64,000 nucleotides of DNA from Tubiluchus corallicola (Eukaryota; Priapulida; Priapulimorpha; Priapulimorphida; Tubiluchidae): positions 238,241 to 302,240 of the forward strand of contig JAQGDQ010000183.1 in assembly GCA_030141605.1 (NCBI GenBank). Reading direction: 5' to 3'. Below are positions 32,462 through 44,399 of the stretch, piece after piece. The position numbers and the translations under genes are program-made. The notes under the pieces were generated by a model. That model saw nothing but the letters and a program-made list of their open reading frames with translations. It made no database searches and was not told the DNA's origin. Each line of letters begins with the position of its first letter. Position 1 is the stretch's first letter.

Positions 32462-32699
32462 GTACGGTAGTGCGATCTTATTATTTAATATCTTGTATGA
32501 ATTTATTTTTCTCTGTGAATATCTGTGCATATCTTAAGTGATCTTTATAATTATTAATGAGTGCTGTAATGTGCTTTTAATAGTGCAATTATCTAAGGTA
32601 AGAAAATGTTTTTTTTAATTTTCAACATGGCAGACACATTCATCTATGTGAGTATGTACCTATGCGGCTATAGTTTTTTTTGCTAATTCTCGGATATTT

Positions 32700-32850
32700 A
32701 GATATCTTTAAATATATTTTGATATATATATATATATATATATCAAAATATATATTTATATTTATTTAAATCTATTTATATATATATATATAAAATTTTG
32801 ATAATATATATTATAAAATATTTTAGAATATTATATATATATATAACAAA
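32700..32850. repeat. (TA)n and AT palindromes
   Basis: TATATA runs flanked by ATATTTTGATATAT and its reverse complement, able to fold into AT-only hairpins. Confidence 0.85.
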
Positions 32851-32949
32851 AGTGACTATTCATAATATATTATTCCCTAATTGCTACAGGAAGCTTTTAG
32901 TTTCAATTTTAATTTGATTCCAAATATTATAGGGCCTAATTTTACAAAT

Positions 32950-33333
32950 TCTAACTGCGAAGTCCGTAACTGACGTGTCCGCATCCGCAAAACGCGGATT
33001 GACTGAAATTTGAAAATCCGCGTCACATAATCCGTAAATATATAAGCAAAAACTACTATACCACCCCAACATCATACCCAACACACCCACCACAAACCAT
33101 AAAATGTTCGGGCACAAAACTATAATATTTGTAATTGCAAGAAATGTTTTGCGTTGGAAATTTTCTATGCGTGGTTTTTGGGCGCTGAAATTTCGCGTAA
33201 AATCCCAATTTTAACATTAAAAATCCGCTATCTGCAAATAATACACTATCCTTAATCCGCAATCCGCAATTTCACATAATCAGTGCGGACAGCGCATCCG
33301 CATTCTGCAAATCAGATATCCGCCCATCTCTAC
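32950..33333. mobile_element. probable degraded hAT-like MITE
   Basis: ATCCGCA/TGCGGAT motifs recur on both strands. The right end reads ATCCGCCCATCTCTA, whose complement (TAGAGATGGGCGGAT) resembles common hAT ends. The left end and duplication are not recognisable. Confidence 0.35.
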
Positions 33334-33449
33334 TGCATGTAAAATTTAAGGCTGAATTAAAAAAGTATAATTGAATAAGCCCACAACTTGTTCCATTTTT
33401 AACCCACTTATACTATTACGAATTTTATAATTTCTTTCTTAGCATCTTA

Positions 33450-33892
33450 TACTGTTTTTCCTGAGCATGAGCAGTAGACGTCTTTGAGCTCAAATTTTCA
33501 AAAATTTCCAAATGTAACCAACTGTTTTTCCTGCGCATGAGCAGTAGACGTTTAGAGCTCAAATCTTTAAAAGCGTAAATGTAACACTGTTTTTCTGCGC
33601 ATGAGCAGTAGACGTTTGAGCTCAAATTTCAAAAATTTCAAATGTAAACAACTGTTTTTCCTGCGCATGAGCAGTAGACGTTTAGAGCTCAAAGCTTTAA
33701 AAGCGGTCAAATGTAAACAACTGTTTTTCCTGCGCATGAGCAGTAGACGTTTAGAGCTCAAATCTTTAAAAGCGGTCAAATGTAAACAACTGTTTTTCCT
33801 GCGCATGAGCAGTAGTCGTTTAGACCTCAAATCTTCAAAAAATTTCAAATGTAAATGACTGTCTTTCCTGCGCATGAGCTGTAGACGTTTAA
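33450..33892. repeat. ~65-69-bp tandem repeat (7 copies)
   Basis: Units contain CTGTTTTTCCTGCGCATGAG and CAGTAGACGTTTAGAGCTCA. Spacing varies by indels. Minus-strand frames reading KRLLLMRRKNSCLHL are repeat products. Confidence 0.9.
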
Positions 33893-34362
33893 AGTTCAAG
33901 AATTTATGATTTTACTTGGCGCATCTGAATCGCAAATTTTTATTGCTACTGTTGTAGCATTTCGGCCAGTTTTTGTCCTTTATAATTAGTTCGGTATTTC
34001 TGTATATTTGACTCTGTTTGCTTTGACCTTTCTCCTCACACTTCAACTTCTTTGCATGACAAATACGCCGCTTAGGAATAAAAATTTGACAGCCAGTGAC
34101 CCAGAAGCGTTTGTACAGGGTGTCGCAAAAGAAACGGCGTAGTCGAAATATTCTAACAAGCTGAGATGCGCTGATCAAATAACATGGAAGCGTGTTTGTC
34201 CACGTATGCGAAATAAAAATGATTCTATTTCTATTGTTCGACTGCCTTTGGTTAAAATCGAGAGATAAATATTTACCACAGTAACTACTCAACGTGTCAC
34301 TTGGGAAAAACTAGTTATAAATCTACGGATTGACGATTTTTTATTAAAATTTTTACCTCTAC

Positions 34363-34450
34363 CCTGTGAAGCAAATATGACTTTATCAGCTGGCTTCATA
34401 CTGAATCTGGTAAATAAATTTTCAGTGTCATCAAGAAGCCAATCTTCATG
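34363..34450 (-). CDS. RPTP exon 15, probable end of D2
   Basis: A strong acceptor (TTTTTTCTACAG) is followed by HEDWLLDDTENLFTRF and SMKPADKVIFASQ. Phase 0 matches the end of exon 14. The start aligns with the E-D-Q-Y-x-F-x-Y helix that ends PTP domains, but the match is loose. Donor choice is uncertain (CAGG before GTAGAG, or a GTAAAA seven bases further). The true C-terminus is not located; it may be another gene's exon. Confidence 0.45.
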
Positions 34451-34648
34451 CTGTAGAAAAAACAGCACAGTTAAAAATGTTGCTGTTCAAATTTAAATTA
34501 CGCGTTTATGATTGAACTCTCAAATGGCTGTTTAAGATAAGTGCTGATTTTTGTAAAGAAATTAAGTAGCCCTTGATGTGTTTGTATTTTTCGTTATCAG
34601 CAATACGTCTGCCAAAAAAACGAAAATTTGCCACCAAGATAAATGATC

Positions 34649-34700
34649 TCCGCAAACGAAGTTAAGCAACATAAAGCTCGGTTAATAAATGAATAGTGAC
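34649..34700 (+). other. 5S-rRNA-like fragment
   Basis: CGAAGTTAAGCAACATAAAG followed by CTCGGTTAATA matches the box A region of 5S rRNA. Likely a relic of the 5S-derived SINE seen at 59.7 kb. Confidence 0.35.
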
Positions 34701-34854
34701 TACTGAATGATTAATGAATAATGAATAATGACTCCTTGTACACTTACCTATAACTGTGTGCCTTTTGAGGAATCATGGGTACGCATTCTGACCAGCCACT
34801 AGGTTGTTCATTAAAGTATCCACTGACTTTGAATACTGGCAGACAGCTTGCTAA

Positions 34855-35015
34855 ATGCAGGACTGTACATTCACATTGGAGCTGCTGTAATATTATCAGG
34901 ACTGTACATTCACATTGGAGCTGCTGTAATATTATGAGGGCTATACATACACATTAGAGCTGCTATAATATTATGAGGACTGTACATTCACATCAGAGCT
35001 GCTATAATATTATGA
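34855..35015 (+). repeat. 39-bp tandem repeat (4 copies)
   Basis: Units contain GGACTGTACATTCACATTGG and GAGCTGCTGTAATATTATGA. A diverged copy occurs near 35,306-35,345. Confidence 0.85.
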
Positions 35016-35454
35016 GAACGTTAACTTTTAATGCACATGATTAAAAATTGTCATTTTTTCAGATCCTAACTTTGTTTTTCTTTCAAATTTTAAATTTCCA
35101 AGATAGTAATTAAGTACACACTTTTAAATGTAAATTTTATACAGCATTTACTGCTACTGCCACCACCAGAAGTACTATGATATTATATTGGTGTACATTT
35201 TTTTCAGATTAAGCATTCCATTGTAAGATTGCTAACTACTAGTGTTTATTTGCTTATCAAGCTTTCATCATCAAGCCTTAATATTCGTTATTACTTATTT
35301 TGACCCTGTATATTAACATTAGAGTTGCTATAAAATTATAAGAAAGTTAACATTTATTGCATGTAATTAAAAGTTGTTATGTTTTTCAGATACGAGCTTT
35401 AAAAGCGAATTTGAATTGGTAAGTTTGACTATTTTCTTGTTGAATTTTAAATGA

Positions 35455-35630
35455 CCCTACTGTCCGTGTGTCTGTTCGTCCACTGTCCACAATAGGTTTT
35501 TCTCTTGTATTTCTGTAACAAAAGATCGGATCGTCATGAAACTCGTGTGATTCGAACTCTAGATCCTGTGCAGTTAGAATCTTGACATTGCTAAAATGGT
35601 TTTAGCTGACCGAGCCGTAAATAACACTTC
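35455..35630 (-). mobile_element. probable tRNA-derived SINE fragment
   Basis: On the minus strand CTCGGTCAGCTAAAACC (A-box-like) is followed about 50 bases later by GAGTTCGAATCAC (B-box-like). The downstream body includes complement of GTGTCTGTTCGTCCACTGTC. Ends and duplication not determined. Confidence 0.35.
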
Positions 35631-35649
35631 ACTTTTTTGCTTATTTCAG

Positions 35650-35881
35650 ATTGAGCATTCGCACGAAGAATAGTTATTTTTCAATCATGCCTAAGCGGTA
35701 AGTAAAGAAATTTTGCTTTTTAGCCAGAAAACCTTTCCATTTACTTTTTTTATTTTTTAGTCCAAACATACAGAAATATTTTTCTGCTGTTAATAGTCTC
35801 GTATGGTGTGAGATTATTCTTTATTTATATAACTTTTTACAGGATCATCTTACAATCAATTTTAGTAACATTTTAAGTTAA
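35650..35881 (+). CDS. possible two-exon antisense ORF (MPKRPNIQKYFS...)
   Basis: Exon 1 (35,650-35,697) follows TTATTTCAG, carries ATG at 35,687 and ends AAGCG before GTAAGT. Exon 2 starts at 35,761 after TTTTTTATTTTTTAG. Joined, they read MPKRPNIQKYFSAVNSLVW and stop at 35,879-35,881, 43 residues in all; an internal donor (ATG/GTGTGA) could extend it. The start vaguely resembles the N-termini of hAT-type transposases and related proteins. Several upstream TTTTTCAG acceptors (35,060, 35,210, 35,389) could be alternative 5' exons. It lies antisense within the 3' part of the phosphatase gene. Confidence 0.25.
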
Positions 35882-35892
35882 CAAACCCGGGT

Positions 35893-36249
35893 ACCTTGTT
35901 TCATACATAATTCAAAATACCAACTATCAAGGATACATGATACCTAATTGTCTCAAAAATGCCTAAGTACTGGGTCTCCTATGCAAAAGTATATAAAAAC
36001 TGTCTGCAATTGACTCAAATGACTCCGCACAATTGATTCTATATTTTTATACATAGAGATACACACGTGGTTACACTGATGTACATGATGTAAACAAACT
36101 GACGGCCAGCCAACTAGCGGTCAGCTTGTGAAATAATGTACTGGGTCTGTAAAAATTTTCTCAACGAATTTAGGCGATTTACAAAAATGGCACTACTGGT
36201 CTTCCAAAAACTCGGAATTCCGCGTATCTGCGGAAAATTCTCATCCCTG
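35893..36249 (+). mobile_element. CAGGGATGAGAAT-type DNA element, 5'-truncated
   Basis: Right part of the repeat that is complete at 62,528-63,035. It includes TAAGTACTGG…CCTATGCAAAAGTATATAAA and ends ATTCTCATCCCTG. The left end is missing. Confidence 0.8.
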
Positions 36250-36762
36250 ATTTACTCAACGGAAGTTTGCGTAGTCGTCGTAATCCTCCAGATAGCAGGC
36301 GACAACCTTGTAGCAGAACTCAAACTGCTTCTGTTGAAAAAATGCAAACCAGTTTTAGTCGTAGTGAAACAATTCATGAAACAAAAACCACATCTGTCAA
36401 ATTCCAGTAAATGAATCACATTCTCATGTCTCAGACACGATAAAAATTTCTCAGACAAGATCCTGAAAAACATTGTTTGATGATAGCAATTACAGCACAG
36501 GTAGTCATTGACTTACAACATGTGCGACTTACGACTGTTCAACTTTACGACCCGGCAACAACTTTATTAATTAAAACCAATTTTTATTACAGGTAGATAA
36601 AAACATCAATAGTTAAAAACAACGCAACTTTATTAAAAACTTTTACATTAAAAAGTTAAAATCATGCCAAACGTTTCGATGGCGAGTTCGCGATAAACAA
36701 ATCGGGAAGTAGCGAGGGAACACTGTAATCTAAGCAAGACGATTGCACAAGAATTTACTTAC

Positions 36763-36898
36763 GCAAGTCGGTAGAAACTGCGGACGATAACGACGCTGAT
36801 GCCTTGCTATAGGAAGTATGGTGACCACCTGTTCGTTAAGCACCTTGTCCAAAGCTCGCCAGATGACAGAAAATAGACCACACCTTGTAGCACCATCG
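36763..36898 (-). CDS. RPTP exon 14, D2 active-site loop
   Basis: Acceptor TTTCTTATAG, donor GTAAGT. Encodes DGATRCGLFSVIWRALDKVL, then NEQVVTILPIARHQRRYRPQ. With exon 13 the P-loop reads HCYDGATRCG: nucleophile Cys and Arg remain, but the catalytic pattern HC-S-A-G-x-G-R-T/S-G is lost. Such changes are typical of RPTP D2 domains, which are mostly regulatory. An 80-bp tandem duplication covers its acceptor and first 18 bases. Confidence 0.9.
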
Positions 36899-37040
36899 CT
36901 ATAAGAAATCACAGGTAATTATAGACAGCGGTACAGCATAATTCAACTACAAGTCGTGCACACCTTGTAGCACCATCGCTATAAGAAATCACAGGTAATT
37001 ATAGACAGCGGTACAGCATAATTCAACTACAAGTCGTGCA
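36881..37040 (-). repeat. 80-bp tandem duplication over the exon 14 acceptor
   Basis: 36,881-36,960 and 36,961-37,040 are essentially identical. Each contains the TTATAG acceptor and the first 18 bases of exon 14, so two possible acceptors exist 80 bp apart. Confidence 0.95.
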
Positions 37041-37386
37041 AAAGTCTCTTACTTGCAACTTTATTACTTGCAGTTGGACATCGGTCACCGCAAATACTTC
37101 ATGGTCAGATGAATACCGGCAATGGTGTGTAAGGATGTAATCGCTAATACGGAAGAAACGCTACTGTATCACTTCTGATGGTCACAAAACCTACACTATC
37201 AGCACATCTTCATTTAGTGAGTCACATTACCTTACTTAATTAAGCCTATAAGACCTAATATAGGACATTTTTCAAACAAAGGCAAAGCTCAAAGTCAACT
37301 AACGCACAGTATAAAAATATTTAACATTTGTGACTTTTTCACATTGGCTCATATCAAATAATGAAGAAACCTGATATCAGCACTCA

Positions 37387-37830
37387 GACAGTGGCGACTC
37401 CTAGTTGAAATTAGGGGGGGGGGGTGCTGTTTCAGAAAATTTCTAACCATTGTTTTAATACTGTGTAAAACGACGCAAACTTACATTGAATAAACAAACA
37501 TACAAATATTTATACACAAACTTGAAGAAATCCAAAAAAAATTCCGCTTACGAATAGCCTAAATTGCCGCAGTTTAACAATATGCCGGCAAACAAATTTT
37601 AAACACGTGACAACTGACAAAAAACTGCGTGAGCGACAGTACTTTCTCTACCTAGCAGCAGACATTAGCAATGCAGTGTATAGCATATCATCTCAGACAC
37701 ACACGCATGGCCACATGCGCACAACGCTGGGCTGTGAAGTAAACAGTACTACACTCACGCGCTCTGGTTTTATACAAGTATAAAGAAAGAACTAAAGAAA
37801 AAAGACTTATTATATTGAACATTATCGAAG
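37387..37830 (-). mobile_element. hAT-like MITE, reverse copy
   Basis: Reverse-complement relative of 48,975-49,494, sharing blocks around CTTTAGTTCTTTCTTTATAC and CTTCACAGCCCAGC. An end-like CAGTGGCGACTCCTAG is near 37,388 with a poly-G run after it. Confidence 0.6.
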
Positions 37831-38140
37831 TGTATAGCACCTATACACAAGCTGCCACCGTGAAAACACACCCCAGTTTGTCGTAATTATAATCAAAGTC
37901 ATGCATAGAGGTCAAATAACAACTGCTTATAGAAGACAGATAATCATTTAAGCACAGAAAAGAACAGGTAATGGCAGTTTCTTTGACAAAACTAAGTAAA
38001 CACATACGGGTGTTTTGCAACCCCATTTTCGGCGACCAAGGGTTAAAATTTGATGTTTATCATAAAACATACTCAATCTTATAAATAAGTCTACAACTGA
38101 CATTCAAATGTCTGCTTGGTACAGAGCTTGTTTTTACACC

Positions 38141-38391
38141 ATATTGTTTTTAATATCATTCAACTGTAACCCTACTGTTTTTAATATCATTCAACTGTAA
38201 CCCTATTGTTTTTAATATCATTCAACTGTAACCCTATTGTTTTTAATATCATTCAACTGTAACCCTATTGTTTTTAATATCATTCAACTGTAACCCTATT
38301 GTTTTTAATATCATTCAACTGTAACCCTATTGTTTTTAATATCATTCAACTGTAACCCTATTGTTTTTAATATCATTCAACTGTAACCGTA
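38141..38391. repeat. 31-bp minisatellite (~8 copies), RPTP intron 13
   Basis: Near-perfect units containing TTTTTAATATCATTCAACTG and TAACCCTAT. Confidence 0.95.
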
Positions 38392-38523
38392 TCAATCTCA
38401 TTTACAACAAACGCAAGCACAGATACAGCTCAGGACCCATTCCCAAAAATAAGAACAATACTTTTTCAAATCTCAGCCTCTAAATTAAACGCGAAACTCC
38501 CGATCGCGCGTTGCCGTACTTAC

Positions 38524-38681
38524 TAACAATGCGCCAGGACCATTTTGGAGTGTGTCTTCTGTCGCCATTTTTCTATTTGCTCCCAGAATTTGACGACCGA
38601 CGTTTCGGACGCGGGAAGGGAAGCGTCGAGATCCCAAGAACGAAACTCAAACAGGGAGACGATGTTGATGTTGTCCCGTTC
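38524..38681 (-). CDS. RPTP exon 13, D2 degenerate WPD region
   Basis: Acceptor ATCGTTTCAG, donor TTA/GTAAGT. Encodes ERDNINIVSLFEFRSWDLDA, then KFWEQIEKWRQK and MVLAHC. The WPD-loop position reads WDLDASLP, so the general-acid Asp context is broken. The exon ends after two bases of the codon for the residue following the active-site Cys, in phase with exon 14. Confidence 0.9.
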
Positions 38682-39930
38682 CTGAAACGATAGTATTTTA
38701 TTATCATACATCAAGCTCTGGTGGCAAACCAGCAGAATCTAAAGATAACAGTTCACTAGAATGAATACAAGTGTTAACTCTTTTATGACCGTAAGTGTTT
38801 GCTGCATTTTCCATAGGTTCTTGAAAAACTGCTCTCACTAAACAGCAATTACGTTATATTTGATAATTTTTGTAGGTTTCTGCTCCTCACACAATGGATT
38901 TTCATGCAAAGTTACATATGCAATGCATTTGCTTTCCTTTGACAAATTAAAAATCAATTTTAAAAAGCTTTCAGTAACTGCAGTGTTTGCACTGTAACAA
39001 TGTACAGTATGACTTGTGTGAAATCAGCTAATGCAGAAAATTTCAACTATTCAAACACAACGTTCTGATAAACTTTGGCCTCAAGTCTGTTCTATTTTTA
39101 AGGAGAAATTCCTGTTAAAAGATGAAACGACTTTAAATTCTCCTTGGATGACTGGTTGGTTTCTGCCAGAACTCTGAAAAACAGAGGGTTCTCTTGGGCT
39201 GTAGCAAGCAAGCAATCAATAAATTAGTCTGTATGAACGAGTAAGTATGCACCAGATTAAGCTACTCAAAAGGATAAGTTGGAGTGCCTGAATAGGGCGT
39301 TTTTCTTAATTGTATCCAATTAAATCGCTTATGAATGTTTAAACAAATAGCATGATTGGATAGCCGATATTCTCCTGAATCCGAACAGTACCTAATTTGT
39401 AATCAGTTAGTTACATCTGTGCTCATACAGTAGCAGAAAATGATAGGTCTTATAAGATCTACTTTGAAAGGTGCGGTCCCGAAGGAGTTAACTAAGATCT
39501 TACAAAGTTACATTAACCGTTTTGGCGCAAGTACAAAAAAAGTACGTAATCATTCACAGACTTGCCAACTATTTGATGCAAAAATTACTGTGAAACTAGA
39601 AAAGATCAACTCGCCCATGGCAGGGGTCCAGGAATAGCAAATTATACCCCAGAAATTTTTTCTTTTTTGGGATGTGATCTCGGATGTCAAAATCAAATTA
39701 CCAAAAAAAAATTAGGACAAAAAAGTAAGTTAATTTTTGAGTACTACTGAGCTTTCTTATGCTGTTTATTGCAGTTCACTTTGCTACTGTATATAAATAT
39801 GTTCCTCTGTAGGAGTGAAAAAAGCTCAATCACAGCCAAAAGTGCTTAATTTTCAATAACTGTAATACCTTTCAATATAACATACATATCATGATGATGT
39901 ATTATTGAGAGTACAGCTTTTAATTATGTT

Positions 39931-41755
39931 GTGGTTGGTACTGATGGCTCAGAAAACCAGGTGGTGGTACTGATGGCAAAGAAAACCAAGTGATGGTAAT
40001 GATGGCAAAGAAAACCAGGTGGTGGTACTGATGGCAAAGAAAACCAGGTGGTGGTAATGATGCAAAGAAGGTGTGGTTGTGGGTGTGGTGGTGGTGTGGT
40101 ACTGATGGCAAAGAAAATGAAGTGATGGTAATGATGGCAAAGAAAAAAACCAGGTGATGGTAATGATGGCAAAGAAAACCAGGTGGTGGTACTGATGGCA
40201 AAGAAAACCAAGTGATGGTAATGATGGCAAAGAAAACCAGGTGATGGCACTGATGGCAAAGAAAACCAAGTGATGGTAATGATGGCAAAGAAAACCAGGT
40301 GGTGGTAATGATGGCAAAGAAAACCACGTGATGGTACTGATGGCAAAGAAAACCAGGTGATGGTACTGATGGCAAAGAAAACCAGGTGATGGTACTGATG
40401 GCAAAGAAAACCAGGTGATGGTAATGATGGCAAAGAAAACCAGGTGATGGTACTGATGGCAAAGAAAACCAGGTGATGGTACTGATGGCAAAGAAAACCA
40501 GGTGATGGTACTGATGGCAAAGAAAACCAGGTGATGGTACTGATGGCAAAGAAAACAGGTGATGGCACTGATGACAAAGAAAACCAGGTGATGGCACTGA
40601 TGGCAAAGAAAACCAGCTGATGGTACTGATGGCAAAGAAAACCAGGTGATGGTACTGATGGCAAAGAAAACCAGGTGATGGTACTGATGGCAAAGAAAAC
40701 CAGGTGATGGTACAGATGGCAACCAGGTGATGGTACTGATGAAAAACCAGGTGATGGTAATGATGGCAAAGAAAACAGGTGATGGTACTGATGGAAAAAA
40801 AGTGGTGATGGATGATGGCAAAGAAAACCAGGTGATGGTACTGATGGGGTGTGGTTGTGGAAAGACAGGTGATGGTACTGATGGCAAAGAAAACAGGTGA
40901 TGGCACTGATGGCAAAGAAAACCAGGTGATGGTACTGATGGCAAAGATAACTAGGTGATGGTACTGATGGCAAAGAAAACCAGGTGATGGTACTGATGGC
41001 AAAGAAAACCAGGTGATGGTACTGATGGCAAAGAAAACCAGGTGATGGTACTGATGGCAAAGAAAACCAGGTGATGGTACTGATGGCAAAGAAAACCAGG
41101 TGATGGTACTGATGGCAAAGAAAACCAGGTGATGGTACTGATGGAAAACCAGGTGATGGTACTGATGGCAAAGATACCTAGGTGATGGTAATGATGGCAA
41201 AGATACCTAGGTGATGGTAATGATGGCAAAGAAAACCAGGTGATGGTACTGATGGCAAAGATACCTAGGTGATGGTAATGATGGCAAAGATAACTAGGTG
41301 ATGGTAATGATGGCAAAGAAAACCAGGTGATGGTACTGATGGCAAAGATAACTAGGTGATGGTACTGATGGCAAAGAAAACCAGGTGATGGTACTGATGG
41401 CAAAGAAAACCAGGTGATGGTACTGATGGCAAAGAAAACCAGGTGATGGTACTGATGGCAAAGAAAACCAGGTGATGGTACTGATGGCACAAATGGCAAA
41501 GAAAACCAGGTGATGGCACTGATGGCAAAGAAAACCAGGTGATGGCACTGATGGCAAAGAAAACCAGGTGATGGCACTGATGGCAAAGAAAACCAGGTGA
41601 TGGCACTGATGGCAAAGAAAACCAGCTGATGGCACTGATGGCAAAGAAAACCAGGTGATGGTACTGATGGCACAAATGGCAAAGAAAACCAGGTGATGGC
41701 ACTGATGGCAAAGAAAACCAGCTGATGGTACTGATGGCAAAGATAACCAGGTGAC
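39931..41755. repeat. 29-bp minisatellite (~60 copies), RPTP intron 12
   Basis: The unit is GGTGATGGTACTGATGGCAA plus AGAAAACCA, with GGTAATG, GGTGGTGG and GATAACTAG variants. Some units are shortened. All three minus frames stay open for hundreds of codons because the unit lacks stops and its length is not a multiple of three. Confidence 0.97.
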
Positions 41756-42391
41756 TTGCAAACTTGCGTGTGAAATTCCAGAGCGTGTGTAAACTGAAAT
41801 GCGATGTGTGCACATGTGGTGTAAGACTTTAAGTGCATGTGACACACTCTTAATGCATGAGAATTGGCAGGTTTGCATTCACGACCAAAATATTCTTTAC
41901 CTGCCATTAAGATATATACACAGTATATTTAGTTATTTGTCAAAGACTAACTTGTCAATCTTTACCTGTTCGTATGGACGATAAAAGTGACTATTTAGTC
42001 ATCTGCAAATAACTTTCTTCGAGCGGATTTCAAAGCACACCCTTGGTAAATGTATTCTAGTCTACTAGTAGTTCTAACTAGGCGTGTGCTGTTGCAACAA
42101 TGTTAGCTGCAACACGTTGCCATAATAAAGAATCAAGTATTATAGAAGAAAACAAAAACTTTTGTTGGGAATTTCAAAAAACTGAATGCCTCTCACACAC
42201 GGATTCATGCACAGAAGTCAATTTAGACAATTTTTTCATGTCTGAAACCATTTCATATTAAACCTCCATTAAACATAATCAATTGTTCATGAATTATGAA
42301 GTCTAAACTTGTTCATTCGGCACAACCAAGTGAGTTAGTCTACAATAAATATTAGCTTTCTACAGGTTTTAATTTAGCATGAGCTACGTAC

Positions 42392-42520
42392 CTTCTTATT
42401 ATTTGTTACTTGGACTTTCCGCTTGATGAAATCATCCTCCTTGCTGGTCTGCAGAAGCACGATGGTGAACGGTTCGACGTCCAGAACTTCCTCGACATGC
42501 GGCCAGTACTTTGCACAATT
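42392..42520 (-). CDS. RPTP exon 12 (D2)
   Basis: Acceptor GTTTTCACAG, donor GTACGT, 43 codons. Encodes NCAKYWPHVEEVLDVEPFTI, then FIKRKVQV. NCAKYWP corresponds to the C-x-x-Y-W-P motif common to PTP domains after the M-L-T/D segment. Confidence 0.93.
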
Positions 42521-42884
42521 CTGTGAAAACAACATCCGTTATTTCTTCTTTATTCAAGAATAAACTTTGTTCAAAAAATGCCATCTTTAATTGCAAATCT
42601 TAAACAGTATCTTTAATGCTAATCCAATATGCTTATCGCACTACTCTTGGTCAGAAAAATATATCTTTACTTTTTTAAATACATAGAGTATAATTAGGTA
42701 TCTCAGCCAATTATACGACTTGCTTTTTTGTAAGTCAAAGTCAAAACATTATGCAATATTATGAAAGAAAGTACACTCATATTTCGGTTAGCCGGGCCTC
42801 GCTTTTACAGATATCAGAAAAATCAGACAAAATCTGGTCCTTCAAAGAATCCCGCACACTATAGACACACAGTCCATTATTTCA

Positions 42885-43262
42885 CAAGCTGACCGCAAGT
42901 TGGCGGCCATCACTTTGGCCGCATGATATACAGCGTAACCACGTGTATATCTCTATGTATAAAAATATAGAATCAATTGTGTGGAGTTATTTGAGTCAAT
43001 TGCAGACAGTTTTTATATACTTTTGCATAGGAGCGGCCAGTACTTAGGCGTTTTTGAAACAATTAGGTATCATGTATCCTTGATAGTTGGGTATTTTAAG
43101 TTATGCATGAAACAAGGTAACTGATATTTTAAGCCCACTTAGAGGCTCTCTATGGTCACAAATTGCAATTTGTTGCTGGCTCAAAGGGGGCTTTGCCCCT
43201 CAACCACATTGGGGGCCTATGCGGCCCCCAAACGCCGGCCTGCTTCAAAGTTTTTTGACTAT
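42885..43262 (-). mobile_element. CAGGGATGAGAAT-type DNA element, reverse copy
   Basis: Reverse complement of the family at 62.5 kb, containing TTATATACTTTTGCATAGGA and AAATTGCAATTTGTTGCTGG. Both ends are diverged or lost. Confidence 0.75.
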
Positions 43263-43427
43263 TGAATATCAGGCCCGCACTAAACGTTTTAGATACAATT
43301 GGGTGATTGATTCTACATTACATTAATGTATTAACTTAATATCAGTAAATACAGACAAGCGGCAAATTCGTATTGACGTCTCCCCGCTTTTGTCCGACGA
43401 ACCGAAATATGAATGTATACACTATGC

Positions 43428-43526
43428 CAGGGGTGTGCAAACTGCGGTCCGAGGGCCACTTGCGGTCTGCCAAGAGACCTTGTGCGGCCCCGCAAAGAGG
43501 CTAGTCAGATAATTTGCACACTCCTG
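43428..43526. mobile_element. hAT-type MITE, 99 bp
   Basis: Ends CAGGGGTGTGCAAA and TTTGCACACTCCTG, flanked by identical CACTATGC at 43,420-43,427 and 43,527-43,534. An 8-bp duplication is diagnostic of hAT-type insertion. Confidence 0.92.
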
Positions 43527-43534
43527 CACTATGC

Positions 43535-44174
43535 CAGCAGGTAGCAGCTTCCCAACACTTCGTTCAAGGAAGGATTGCTACAGCTCATGGCAGCAAATTA
43601 ATTTGGTGGTGAATGTTATTAACAGGGTGCATAAGATTATGGATATGTATAAAATAAATAAAATAGCTTATTTTACGGATTTTTGAAATTTTATTTTATG
43701 GATATCAATAAAATAAGAAATAGACTATATCTGGAACGAGATGCCCAGGGGGGAAATCAATTAAAAAGTAAAAACAGGAGGGCTTGAAACGTGTTTTTAA
43801 ACACGCTGGAGTTAGTTTTAATTTTATCGGTTTCATATCACTTCAAATTTAATCAAATTTTACGAGACAATGCCTTGTAATTCATCACTTCAGTTCAAAT
43901 AATTCATCTATTTGGTACGAATGCAGAATGCCCTCTACGCTGAAGTTTCCGATCCAATGCCTGTATTCAGTTTTGATTGCCTTATTTTGTACAAAAAATC
44001 ACAAAAAGAAATATTTTTTTATTTTATGCATTTCTTATTTTATGGATTTTTCAAATTTTATTTTATGGATTTTTGGTCTTATTTTATGGATATCCATAAT
44101 CTTAGGCAGCCTGGTTATTAACAATTTTACGAGAGATAGATCCTATATAGAATCCGACACGTGATACTAAATAC
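43535..44174. other. AT-rich intron sequence
   Basis: TATTTTATGGAT-type motifs recur at about 43,665-43,710 and 44,010-44,100. No element ends identified. Confidence 0.35.
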
Positions 44175-44312
44175 CTGGTCTGTCTTGTCAGTGTACGGGT
44201 CCAACATGATAACGGTCCCAATGGCCTGTTCAGTCACGAGACTCCAGAAATCGACAACAGTATTGGGCAGTGGCGTTTGTGTCACAATCAGGTCTCCGTA
44301 CTTTTTTGAACC
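44175..44312 (-). CDS. RPTP exon 11 (D2)
   Basis: Acceptor TTTTGGCAG, donor GTATTT, 46 codons. Encodes GSKKYGDLIVTQTPLPNTVV, then DFWSLVTEQAIGTVIMLDPY. This corresponds to the Y-I-A-x-Q-x-P-x-x-x-T-V-x-D-F-W stretch of PTP domains. Confidence 0.95.
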
Positions 44313-44399
44313 CTGCCAAAAATTTAAATCGAATTGATTGCTGCGTAACAGGTGCTTCTTCTATAAGAAGAAATTTAAGACTAAACAGCCTAAATCTGC

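Noticed and set aside
33912-34292. 126-codon minus-strand frame as an RPTP exon
   Set aside because: No PTP homology and no convincing acceptor; cannot be linked in phase.
39920-41907. Open frames of 150-426 codons on the minus strand
   Set aside because: The stop-free 29-bp unit opens all three frames equally; the region is an RPTP intron.
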